Part shown: one piece after another, positions 27,292 to 35,343 of the stretch
Layout: each line of letters starts with the position of its first letter
Numbering within the stretch: the stretch's first letter is position 1
Assembly: GCA_964421495.1 (NCBI GenBank)
Contig: CAYQXO010000005.1
Location: forward strand, 1-53,685
Direction: 5' to 3'
Length of the DNA stretch: 53,685 nucleotides
Source: CAJXOW01 sp964421495
GTDB taxonomy: Bacteria; Bacteroidota; Rhodothermia; Balneolales; Balneolaceae
Notes under the pieces: generated by a model
Database searches by the model: none
The model's input: the letters and a program-made list of their open reading frames with translations, nothing else
Told to the model about the DNA's origin: nothing
Translations under genes and position numbers: made by a program

Positions 27292-28276
27292 CTTGCTTCA
27301 AGCGGTTATAAACTGTTTTAAATTGCTCTTTTTCCTCGGTTCGACCGTTATACGTACTGAATGGGAATGAATTCGGTGGTGACTCTATGACGGGTAATGG
27401 CTCATCACTAAAATGGATGAACTTCTTTTGTATATCTGATAACACCTGCTGGGGATCGTTACACAAATCCTTGTAATGGATCCGAACTACATGTTTCGAA
27501 TCAATTTGATTTAATTCTTTGCGATAGAATTTTTTTAGGTAATAAACCTGTCCCGCAATTTGAGTCCAGTAATCTTCATTTATGATCTTTTCATAATCGG
27601 GGGGGACATAACTCCACCATTGTGTAGGATCATCGTAGTATTTTTTTCGGGCATCTAAAATGGAGACGGCAGTATCCAGGGAATCTCTTTCGATATAAAT
27701 ATATAAGACATCACCTAAAAGCTTTGTGAATCTGGGTAGATGATATGAGCCAAGGATATTTTTGAAGAGAGTGGGTTTGCCGAATTCATGCTGGATATTA
27801 ACAAGAATACGGTGAATGCGGGCCCAGTCTATTTCATCCTCAAGGTGTTTGGCTTTTTTTACACTTTCAAATGAATGTTTTTTCAAAAGGCTTCTCCAGA
27901 AATATCCAAATTCGTGAACATCCAGTAATGATTCCGTGGAACCATATTCGGATTGAAAGTCGGTGAAAGAGTTGCTGTCAAAAAGTATTTTTGACAGCCG
28001 AATACCCGTTACCGGGGCTTTCCAGAATCGAGCTATAAAATTATTAATATATCCGGTATCCAGGCAATGAGCGATTAGTTGAGTAATAAGTGTAGTACCG
28101 GAACGGGGTGGGCCAAAAGTAAAAATAAAGGGATGGGCAACTTCTTTGTTTTTATATAGTGATGTCTCGAGTTCTTGGAGTGCTTCATTGAATTGATCCA
28201 AGAAATTTTCCTCACTCGGATCCTTATAGTATTCAGTTTGTCGCTCAACGTTAAGGTTTTCAAATGACTTGCTCAT
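27275..28276 (-). CDS. Sulfotransferase-family protein (second of three)
   Basis: This predicted PAPS-dependent sulfotransferase of 333 residues has the phosphosulfate loop FTFGPPRSGTTLITQLIAH near residue 50. A long insert (CLDTGYINNFIARFWKAP) is shared in outline with the sulfotransferase at 33040-33984, suggesting they are paralogs. A tail rich in basic and acidic residues follows VRIHYKDLCNDP. Its ATG lies 32 bases downstream of the asparagine-synthetase-like stop. The acceptor is unknown. Confidence 0.83.
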   Translation of the reverse strand: MSKSFENLNVERQTEYYKDPSEENFLDQFNEALQELETSLYKNKEVAHPFIFTFGPPRSGTTLITQLIAHCLDTGYINNFIARFWKAPVTGIRLSKILFDSNSFTDFQSEYGSTESLLDVHEFGYFWRSLLKKHSFESVKKAKHLEDEIDWARIHRILVNIQHEFGKPTLFKNILGSYHLPRFTKLLGDVLYIYIERDSLDTAVSILDARKKYYDDPTQWWSYVPPDYEKIINEDYWTQIAGQVYYLKKFYRKELNQIDSKHVVRIHYKDLCNDPQQVLSDIQKKFIHFSDEPLPVIESPPNSFPFSTYNGRTEEKEQFKTVYNRLKQDDPIN

Positions 28277-28308
28277 AATACAGAATATTGATTAAGGTAG
28301 AGTTGATA

Positions 28309-29913
28309 TCATGTTTTTTTGATCCGTGCATCGGTAACGGCAAGTATTTCCTTGATAAAATATAAAGAGCTAATGGCCGATGGTTTTTCCAGCCAGAGCA
28401 ATTTTTTACCATTTAAAAAAGGAAAATCCAAATCCTGTATATTCACAACATCATTGACCCATTTAAAAAGCAAATTCATCATACCAAAATCTCCAATAAA
28501 ACGTCCATACCGTTCGTCCGTAAATGGATTGATAGCCTGGTTCAGCTTATGGAATTTTTTCGAGTTTGCAGGGGTAACGGGCAGGTTAAAGAAATCATTG
28601 ATATAATCATTATATAAAAGACGGTGTGATCGTTTAGCAACAGGGACGGTAGCCCAGTAATCCATTAATTTTCGATCTAGTAGGGGAATGCGCCATTCAT
28701 ATCCCCAAAAATCGTAAACGCGAAGCGAATTCACGATATATTTGGCTTGCCGTTCCTGCCAAATCCACTCTTCATAAGTGGATACCGCCTGTTTGCCGGT
28801 CATTGATTCCGATAAATTCAGAAGCTCGCTGACTTTGTGGTAAAAATATGAGCTAAGTTCATCAGAATCCCATTTAAATCGGTTATAGTTTTTATCTAAC
28901 AGGTAATCGACTAATGATTTTTGAGAAACTTCGGACTCTCCGACAAATTGATCGGGAGTGTGCATGCCAGCCATTAGCCCACCGGAATGACCTGGAATGA
29001 TGATGCTGTCATCTGGGATAAGTTGGTCTTCTTTGAGTTTCTTGATGGCCCGAAAGTCCTGCAGATGCGAGTGAGAAGATAGATTTCCATATTCCAGTGA
29101 ATATGCTTTTCGTTCTTCGCTCTGAAAGGATTGATATTCGGTTTGCTTCCGGTAGGGAATAAATATTAAATTCCGGTTAAAATGTTGAGTTATTTCACGG
29201 GCAATTTTGGATTCCCAATTGCCCGGGGAACCATAGGTAAAGTATTGAATGGGGGCATAATCGAGCCGTTCCAGCATACAGGCAATTAATCGGGAATCGA
29301 ATCCTCCACTTAAGGGAATGACCGCCGTCCTGCCATTCATCGACTCTATAAGATCTTCAAAAATGTCAAGGTGCGTTTCATGCAATTGCTGGATCAGTTC
29401 TGAGCTTGTTAGATCTGCGTCTGGTTTTTGAGTAAAACGAAAGTACCTTTTGGACTTGGCCTCGCTCGTTGATGCCGGCAACTCGACTATCTCGCCGGCT
29501 TGGATCTGTTTAATTTCGGGGAAAAGAGTCTCAGCGCCGGTCACATATCCGGTTAATAAATATTCGGCTGCTTCTCCATAAGCTATGTCGGTTAGTTTTA
29601 AATCTTTTCTCAGTTGGACCGCCTTGTTGGAAAGATGCCACTGATTTTGGTGGTAAGTGTAAAACAGTGGAAGACTGCGGACGGGATCAACAGCCGCCCG
29701 CAGATAATCGTCGGTTTCACTAATTACAAGGAAAACCCCACTGAGGTTTCCTAGTAGATCATGCCATTGACGAAAAGTATCAAGATTTGCAAACCGTTCA
29801 GCGAGTCGCCTACCTTGAAGCAGGTCAGATTGTTCGTATGCATAGCCGCATGTGGTTATATGGTGGACGCGATGCCATTCAAATTGAGTACTGTTATCAA
29901 GGTATAAAGGCAT
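28309..29913 (-). CDS. Asparagine-synthetase-like protein lacking the glutaminase cysteine
   Basis: The C-terminal half (from about residue 185) is an AsnB-type ATP pyrophosphatase with the PP-loop PLSGGFDSRLIACML. The N-terminal half is a degenerate Ntn-hydrolase domain: it begins MPLYLDN, with no Cys at position 2, so it cannot release ammonia from glutamine in the usual way. Relatives without the cysteine include beta-lactam and carbapenam synthetases, which use other amines. The enzyme here therefore probably adenylates a carboxylate and joins it to a non-glutamine amine. The 534-residue length is complete. It is 54 bases downstream of the ATP-grasp gene. Confidence 0.82.
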   Translation of the reverse strand: MPLYLDNSTQFEWHRVHHITTCGYAYEQSDLLQGRRLAERFANLDTFRQWHDLLGNLSGVFLVISETDDYLRAAVDPVRSLPLFYTYHQNQWHLSNKAVQLRKDLKLTDIAYGEAAEYLLTGYVTGAETLFPEIKQIQAGEIVELPASTSEAKSKRYFRFTQKPDADLTSSELIQQLHETHLDIFEDLIESMNGRTAVIPLSGGFDSRLIACMLERLDYAPIQYFTYGSPGNWESKIAREITQHFNRNLIFIPYRKQTEYQSFQSEERKAYSLEYGNLSSHSHLQDFRAIKKLKEDQLIPDDSIIIPGHSGGLMAGMHTPDQFVGESEVSQKSLVDYLLDKNYNRFKWDSDELSSYFYHKVSELLNLSESMTGKQAVSTYEEWIWQERQAKYIVNSLRVYDFWGYEWRIPLLDRKLMDYWATVPVAKRSHRLLYNDYINDFFNLPVTPANSKKFHKLNQAINPFTDERYGRFIGDFGMMNLLFKWVNDVVNIQDLDFPFLNGKKLLWLEKPSAISSLYFIKEILAVTDARIKKT

Positions 29914-29967
29914 ACTGAAGGTAAATTTCGACCATTTTCAAAATTGATTTCCTGTTATGTAGAAAAG

Positions 29968-31158
29968 TCATTTGTTGCTTCTGCTACGTATTAGTTTTCG
30001 AAAACTTCGTTTCAGAAAGCCACTGGCAAATTTTGTGGTCTGTCCGAAAGCTGCAATCGCCGGCATTGGATCCGACTTATCCCAGAAAGCATGCACGGGG
30101 GAGGTGAAACTGTCTCGCAGTATCTTAAAGATTGAAGTATTTTGATGTAAGAACGTATTAAAATATGCATCCATAAAAAGATAACTCCACGTACCATTGA
30201 ATATCTTTTGTTCGGTGGGGACCGGTTCTTGTTTTTGGAGGGTTTGACATGCAATCCAAGGGAGATTAACACCGCTGTAAGTTGCCAGGCTGTTCCAGCT
30301 CCAGGAACGGGGGTTAATCTCCATCAAGTAAAAAGTATCCCGGTACTTCTTAAACTCGATTTGAGCGATGCCGGTAAAACCAATTTCTCCAACCAACTCT
30401 TTGCTATATTTTAATAATTGAGGTTCATCTACTAATTCAGCAAGGGCGGCCTCTCCCGTGGAAGGGGGAAATTGGCGAAGTTTGCGTCCCATGAATGCTC
30501 CCACTACTGTTCCATTCCACGCAAAGATGCCGGCGGTGTATAATTTGTCGTCTGCACCGGGAATATATTCCTGTACTATATATTCTACCTGTTTATCTCT
30601 TAAATTTTCTACGGCATTAGTCAACTCTTTCAAATTGGAGCAAAACCGAATTCTGAAAACGTCTTTTTCAATGTTCTCAGGAGATCGTTTCGAATCAGGC
30701 TTAATGACATAAGGGAATGTGCCTTCTTCGATAACGGTTTCAAGTGAGGGACTTATCCAGGAAGTGGGAGTGGGAATTTCACAGGATTGGGCAAGTTCAA
30801 ATGTTTGGTTTTTGTTTAAACACTGTTGGAGAATTCCAAGGTCTGTTTCAAATAAAGGAGTGAAATAATCCGATAAGACTTCCCAGTTTCGAGCCATCGA
30901 TAAAATATATTCATCGTTGACCGGTATAAGAAATAATCTATAGTCAAANNNNNNNNNNCCGATCTTAATGAGATGTTGTATAAAGCCCTTGCTATCTTCA
31001 GCTGGTTCAGGTATTAAATACTTTTCCTCTACATATTTTGAATATAAGCCGGGAGCGGTACGGACATGGTCCGCCGCGATTATTTCAACCCCTTTTCTGC
31101 CTAAAGCACGGGCGACACCGAGTCCGTTACGTCTGCAATTAACAATAAGCGCTTTCAA
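29968..31158 (-). CDS. ATP-grasp carboxylate-amine ligase-like protein, interrupted by an assembly gap
   Basis: The 396-residue frame has a preATP-grasp start (LIVNCRRNGLGVARALGRKG) and the ATP-grasp core with YIVQEYIPGADDKLYTAGIF and a metal-binding segment YLMEINPRSWSWNS. Such enzymes form amide or ester bonds by acyl-phosphate chemistry. Ten Ns cut the frame (about residues 67-70) just before DYRLFLIPVNDEY; the frame continues in phase, so little or nothing should be missing. TTG is the only usable start because a TGA lies upstream. It is followed by the asparagine-synthetase-like gene. Confidence 0.83.
   Translation of the reverse strand: MKALIVNCRRNGLGVARALGRKGVEIIAADHVRTAPGLYSKYVEEKYLIPEPAEDSKGFIQHLIKIXXXXFDYRLFLIPVNDEYILSMARNWEVLSDYFTPLFETDLGILQQCLNKNQTFELAQSCEIPTPTSWISPSLETVIEEGTFPYVIKPDSKRSPENIEKDVFRIRFCSNLKELTNAVENLRDKQVEYIVQEYIPGADDKLYTAGIFAWNGTVVGAFMGRKLRQFPPSTGEAALAELVDEPQLLKYSKELVGEIGFTGIAQIEFKKYRDTFYLMEINPRSWSWNSLATYSGVNLPWIACQTLQKQEPVPTEQKIFNGTWSYLFMDAYFNTFLHQNTSIFKILRDSFTSPVHAFWDKSDPMPAIAAFGQTTKFASGFLKRSFRKLIRSRSNK
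30949..30958. other. Assembly gap of ten Ns
   Basis: Ten unknown bases lie inside the ATP-grasp coding region. They are a scaffolding or ambiguity mark, so true length is unknown, although the preserved frame and normal domain spacing suggest the gap is near its written size. Confidence 0.99.
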
Positions 31159-31216
31159 TAGATCACTAAATCAAGGTTTTTGGGAACGATCGAGAGAGAA
31201 AGATACACTCATAATA

Positions 31217-31969
31217 TTAGTCAGTTTCCAGGAAGAAGGTTTCGTTTCGCAGACCTCTCCGTTGTGTCTCTAGCAAGAGAACATCGTGGGGGTTAATGTT
31301 GCCAAGATTAACGTTGCAACCCACTTGATTGATCATATAATTTTGATGTTTGGCTTTGGGGGTTTCAAAAATCAATCGCTTACTATCCATCTTGCTGATG
31401 ATATCGGAAATAAGATCGGTTCTGATGGTCCCGTTTTGATTATATATGCCTGCAGTTCCTGATCCCCGACCTTCGGTAATCACATAACTCGCTCCCGCAT
31501 TTAATAAGGTTTCAATTTCCTCCATCCATTTGGAAGGGGGTAAATTTACACTTGAGTCCTTACACCCCACTTCAGCCAGTACGTTAAATTGTTGTCCTAA
31601 GGTTTGAATTAACTCTGATCGTTTATTCAGATCAATATCCAGAGTTCCATTGGAAATTTCGATATAGCCTACGCCATACTCAGATAAAAAGTCAATAAAA
31701 GCATCCATTTTATCCTGATAGTAAAACTTTTCGAATAATGTCCCTCCAAAATATACATTGACGTCATGTTCTTGATACAACTCCAGCTTTTGAGATAATA
31801 CAGGATTTAAATAAGCAGTTCCAACCCCCATCTTGGCAATATCGATAAAAGAGTGATAATCGTTTAAAATCTGGTTAAGCTCTCCGACATTTAAACCCAC
31901 ATCCTGAATGGAAGTTATGCCGTATTTCCGTGGTTTGCTCGTTCTTTCCGGTAAATCCAATGCACACAT
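31217..31969 (-). CDS. ComA-family phosphosulfolactate synthase
   Basis: In methanogens and Bacillus, ComA adds sulfite to phosphoenolpyruvate to give (2R)-3-phosphosulfolactate. The 250-residue protein keeps the family's TIM-barrel signatures: KMGVGTAYLNP, VYFGGTLFEKFYYQDKM, YIEISNGTLDI, VLAEVGCKDSS, TEGRGSGTAGIY and QVGCNVNLGNINPHDVLLLE, the last close to the C-terminus. Length and motif order are those of the whole family, so it looks functional. No ComB phosphatase or ComC dehydrogenase is in the window. It is embedded between the ATP-grasp gene and an acyltransferase-like gene, all on the minus strand. Confidence 0.9.
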   Translation of the reverse strand: MCALDLPERTSKPRKYGITSIQDVGLNVGELNQILNDYHSFIDIAKMGVGTAYLNPVLSQKLELYQEHDVNVYFGGTLFEKFYYQDKMDAFIDFLSEYGVGYIEISNGTLDIDLNKRSELIQTLGQQFNVLAEVGCKDSSVNLPPSKWMEEIETLLNAGASYVITEGRGSGTAGIYNQNGTIRTDLISDIISKMDSKRLIFETPKAKHQNYMINQVGCNVNLGNINPHDVLLLETQRRGLRNETFFLETD

Positions 31970-32088
31970 AAACGAGTTTTTGAGAGGTTATTTTTGTAAA
32001 AGTTTAGCCTGAACGGAGTGGAAGTAATATACATACTTGATAAGAGCTTTAAAAGACGTATACATACATCTTCAGCCTGGGGAAAATT

Positions 32089-33027
32089 TTATTTGGAGAT
32101 AGTGTGAAGGGCTTCACGACCTAATTGCAGCAGTTTTACTTTACGACTCATTTTACTAATACGGAAATACCGTTTTTGATGTCCTCCGAATCCACGGAAA
32201 AAACGTTCAATAGACTCAATCATTGATCCCTCAAAGTCGAATTTTTCTGTCTTGCCGGAGACATATTTTATAGTTTCCCACATCAGAAGGCTGGAAGCAC
32301 CACTGTTTCGAAGTTCCGGATCAGCTCCCCCTATCAAGTAATAAGCTGCATTTGCATCCCAAACTACATAGAGGGCGGCGTGGGTGCGTTCTTGATCATC
32401 AACGGCAAATAGTAATTTTCGAGCATTGTTATTCTTACAGGCATTGTCTAACCGTTTGAATGACGCAAAGGAATATTGGGGGGTCGTATTCTGTCTTTCA
32501 AAAGTTAGTAAGTACATCCGCCATAATTCACTAACTCCTAAATCGGAGACTACCGTTAATTTTTCTTGCGCTTTTCGGATCTCTCTCCTGATATTCCCTT
32601 TGAATCCGCCCCATATTTTCTCAGGATCAGACAAATCGTCTATTACATACGTGTACCGAGTCGTTTGTTCAAAGTTCTGCCAATAAAAAGGAAGCCAGTT
32701 GGTAATGGAATAGTGGAAATTTTGATCAAAATAATCAAAAACCGGGAGTTGTTTGGCTAGATTTTTTAATATTTTCCGTTCTCGTGACAATCGGGTGGCG
32801 TATTTACCATCAAGGGGCTGTATCCAGGGTCCCAAAGCCTGCGTAAAGGCTGGCATCAGAGAAAGTTTCAATCCCCATTTCTTTTTAAGTATATAGGGCA
32901 TGCGTGCTATGATCTTCCCACCTTTTTGAAGCACGATCTCCTCCCATTGATTGCCCGCTACTGCATTCAACCACCAAGGCTGTTGGAAAATACAATAACT
33001 GGGAGATGTCTCTCCTTGTTCACTCAT
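32089..33027 (-). CDS. FemAB/GNAT-like acyltransferase
   Basis: The 312-residue protein (ATG at 33027 preferred over a TTG two codons earlier) resembles the CelD/FemAB-like GNAT proteins of polysaccharide clusters. It opens with FQQPWWLNAVAGNQWEEIVL, has a basic segment NIRREIRKAQEKLTV, and ends with YYLIGGADPELRNSGASSLL followed by FDFEGSMIESIERFFRGFGG, which are characteristic. Members transfer acyl or aminoacyl groups onto glycans or peptides. It is 61 bases upstream of no gene that overlaps it; the ComA gene follows after 119 bases. The acyl donor is unknown. Confidence 0.82.
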   Translation of the reverse strand: MSEQGETSPSYCIFQQPWWLNAVAGNQWEEIVLQKGGKIIARMPYILKKKWGLKLSLMPAFTQALGPWIQPLDGKYATRLSRERKILKNLAKQLPVFDYFDQNFHYSITNWLPFYWQNFEQTTRYTYVIDDLSDPEKIWGGFKGNIRREIRKAQEKLTVVSDLGVSELWRMYLLTFERQNTTPQYSFASFKRLDNACKNNNARKLLFAVDDQERTHAALYVVWDANAAYYLIGGADPELRNSGASSLLMWETIKYVSGKTEKFDFEGSMIESIERFFRGFGGHQKRYFRISKMSRKVKLLQLGREALHTISK

Positions 33028-33039
33028 TCGCAAATTTGT

Positions 33040-33984
33040 TTAATGATTTTGAATATACCGGGTTAACCTCTCATAGAGATGTTCGTCAATTTGTATGTTG
33101 TTAACAGTTGGAAAAGAGTCTGGCAGACTGCTTTTGGAATGTAATGTCACATTGTGTTCCTGGCAAAATGACCAAAAACGCTTGAGTTCACTTTGCGGGT
33201 TATTGCAAAAACTTTCGTAGGAGATGTTTAGAAAACGATGTGAATCGTATTGATTTTTCTGTTCTTCTATATACCGATAAATTTCTTTAGCTTGTTCAAC
33301 CACTTGTTCTTCGATGGGAAGGGACCGAAGAGAAGCATCCGGACTGGGATCGACGGAAAACCAGGTTTTATAATTTCCAAATTTTTTCTTACGACTTTTT
33401 AAAAGCGAATGAGCGATATCTTTAATCTGCCGATTCATTACGACAAATAAAGCATCCGGAAAGGCTGTATATAAGGGCTCAAGACGAACACTGCAATGTA
33501 AATTTTTAAAAATGAACGGTTTTTGGGCAAATGATATCAGTAATAGTATGGATCTTTTCAGGTGTTTGATCTTTTTATCAGAGAGATCATCAAGTGAAAT
33601 CCGATGGGGCCATCGTGGGAAAAACCTATACCAGAAAGCGGCACATTCACTGGGTGCGTATTTACCCCTTACTGTCCCCAGCCGGGAGGTAAAACTTTGT
33701 TCCCGATAACGGGTTGAAGGATGAAAAATTGATTCGACAAGCCATGGGGCCCCATAGAACCAGCAATGCAGGTTTGACAGATAGCCCAATTGATAGGCGG
33801 TGACAAGTGATTGATATAATAAAGTACTTCCCGATCTCGGAGCTCCGATAATAAACAGGGGCGGCCAAGGACAGTTAGTAGTCAAGTTACGTGATGCCAA
33901 TACATCCGTATAGGCAATTCCTTGATTAAAGGCCTGGTATATTTTGTATGCAGAACGCCTGACTACACTCTTTTTATGGAGCAT
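33040..33984 (-). CDS. Sulfotransferase-family protein (third of three)
   Basis: This 314-residue predicted sulfotransferase has the phosphosulfate loop FIIGAPRSGSTLLYQSLVTA (about residue 43). The region following (QLGYLSNLHCWFYGAP) resembles the equivalent part of the second sulfotransferase (27275-28276), and both have a similar segment ending in a C-terminal FPTVNN- or FPFSTYN-type motif. It lies 14 bases downstream of the polysaccharide deacetylase and 12 bases upstream of the acyltransferase, so it is inside one transcript. Acceptor unknown. Confidence 0.82.
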   Translation of the reverse strand: MLHKKSVVRRSAYKIYQAFNQGIAYTDVLASRNLTTNCPWPPLFIIGAPRSGSTLLYQSLVTAYQLGYLSNLHCWFYGAPWLVESIFHPSTRYREQSFTSRLGTVRGKYAPSECAAFWYRFFPRWPHRISLDDLSDKKIKHLKRSILLLISFAQKPFIFKNLHCSVRLEPLYTAFPDALFVVMNRQIKDIAHSLLKSRKKKFGNYKTWFSVDPSPDASLRSLPIEEQVVEQAKEIYRYIEEQKNQYDSHRFLNISYESFCNNPQSELKRFWSFCQEHNVTLHSKSSLPDSFPTVNNIQIDEHLYERLTRYIQNH

Positions 33985-33998
33985 TGGATGCCACTTAG

Positions 33999-35333
33999 TT
34001 ATTTATTTGAGGTTTTTGCTCTGTAATGGTCCCACACTTTTTTACCACTGCAAACAACCCCTTCTTGTCGTGCAAACTGGATTATTTGAGTTAAAACGTC
34101 TCTCCATCCGGCAAATTTAAAATCGGTGAAATATCCATTATGCCATAATATAGAGACTGCTCCATTGAATTTGGATATCTCTTGCAATAAAGGTTGCACA
34201 TACGAAAATGCAACTGATGAGTCCAAACCCATATAGTCTTGTTGTCGCAGTGTTGCATCCATCACGACCATAGGTATTTCAAGGACGTTTGTCGGTTGCA
34301 TCATATTCAAGTCAAATAAATAAAACGGATGGGTAATTCCGTTTCGGAACCCGATCATCTCCGCAAAGCCAAGAGTCGTATCGTAAGATAACCCGGCATT
34401 ATCCAAAAGGGATGGAGTGTGGCGGATATCAAAATTAAGATAGTGATACCGCCCCCCCGTGACCGGGGAATTGAATTGTTTGAGCTCTTCCTGGAACGTT
34501 TGTAGATCAATATGCCCCCCCTTACTCCCGTGAATACCGATTTCATGCCCCCCCTCTTTCAAAAAATCGATCTGTTGTTGAACTTTTTTTTCATTTAGCC
34601 TGTAATCAGCATGTTTTAGTCGATTAAAAGTACCTTTACGGGCAATAAAATAATAACTGGCCCTGATGTTCCACTGCCTTTCATATTTTGCAATTTCCTC
34701 GAGATTAAAGCGAGTGTCTTTACCCATCAATCGATCTATACCAATCTTAATTCCAGAACCGATTTTGCCTTGTTTAAGAGCTGCATAGCCGTCTTCTAGC
34801 CAACCAGAATACAAACTGTCGACATCATGAGTGAGAGCTAACGCACTAGAGCCTAAAGAAGAGCGGCCTGGATTAAATTTTTCTTCATTAAATTTTTCGA
34901 GGGCCCTCTTGAGTATATCGAAGTAGTAATTGACGACCGGTATATGGGCAATATCCAGATCATATACTAGGGATTCATGATAGCAATAACGGTCAAATTC
35001 CTTCTGTTGAACTTGTTGGTATTCGTGCCAGCCGGAGAGAAAGTAAAAAGAGGACGCAAGAAGATCGCATGAGATCAATATCCGGTTATCCTGCCGTTGG
35101 ATTATGGGAGAATTGGAGGACTGGTCAAACAAAATGGGGAGTTCTGTTTCTTCCCACGATTTCCATGTAATGGATGCCGGTTCAATTTTTTGATCCTTCC
35201 CGAAGAACGTGCGCCCCGCATCGCTGATATGAACGCCATCGTCAGACTGGCGTCCGTAGAAAACCGGCAGCGGGGCGGAGAGCCCGTAAACGTTTTTGAA
35301 GGTATCGAGTGTGTAACGTACCCAGCTTTCCAT
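33999..35333 (-). CDS. Polysaccharide deacetylase-like protein
   Basis: The 444-residue protein has an N-terminal domain of unknown function (about 1-165) and a NodB-type carbohydrate esterase fold after it. The catalytic/metal aspartate motif is ALTHDVDSLYSGW (about residue 170). A histidine motif GGHEIGIHGSKGGH (about residue 275) is consistent with zinc binding, and SILWHNGYF is near the end. It probably deacetylates an N-acetyl or O-acetyl group on the glycan of this cluster. No signal peptide is visible, so it may act on a lipid-linked precursor at the cytoplasmic face. The GT4 gene ends 10 bases upstream. Confidence 0.83.
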   Translation of the reverse strand: MESWVRYTLDTFKNVYGLSAPLPVFYGRQSDDGVHISDAGRTFFGKDQKIEPASITWKSWEETELPILFDQSSNSPIIQRQDNRILISCDLLASSFYFLSGWHEYQQVQQKEFDRYCYHESLVYDLDIAHIPVVNYYFDILKRALEKFNEEKFNPGRSSLGSSALALTHDVDSLYSGWLEDGYAALKQGKIGSGIKIGIDRLMGKDTRFNLEEIAKYERQWNIRASYYFIARKGTFNRLKHADYRLNEKKVQQQIDFLKEGGHEIGIHGSKGGHIDLQTFQEELKQFNSPVTGGRYHYLNFDIRHTPSLLDNAGLSYDTTLGFAEMIGFRNGITHPFYLFDLNMMQPTNVLEIPMVVMDATLRQQDYMGLDSSVAFSYVQPLLQEISKFNGAVSILWHNGYFTDFKFAGWRDVLTQIIQFARQEGVVCSGKKVWDHYRAKTSNK

Positions 35334-35343
35334 ATGCGGCGGA

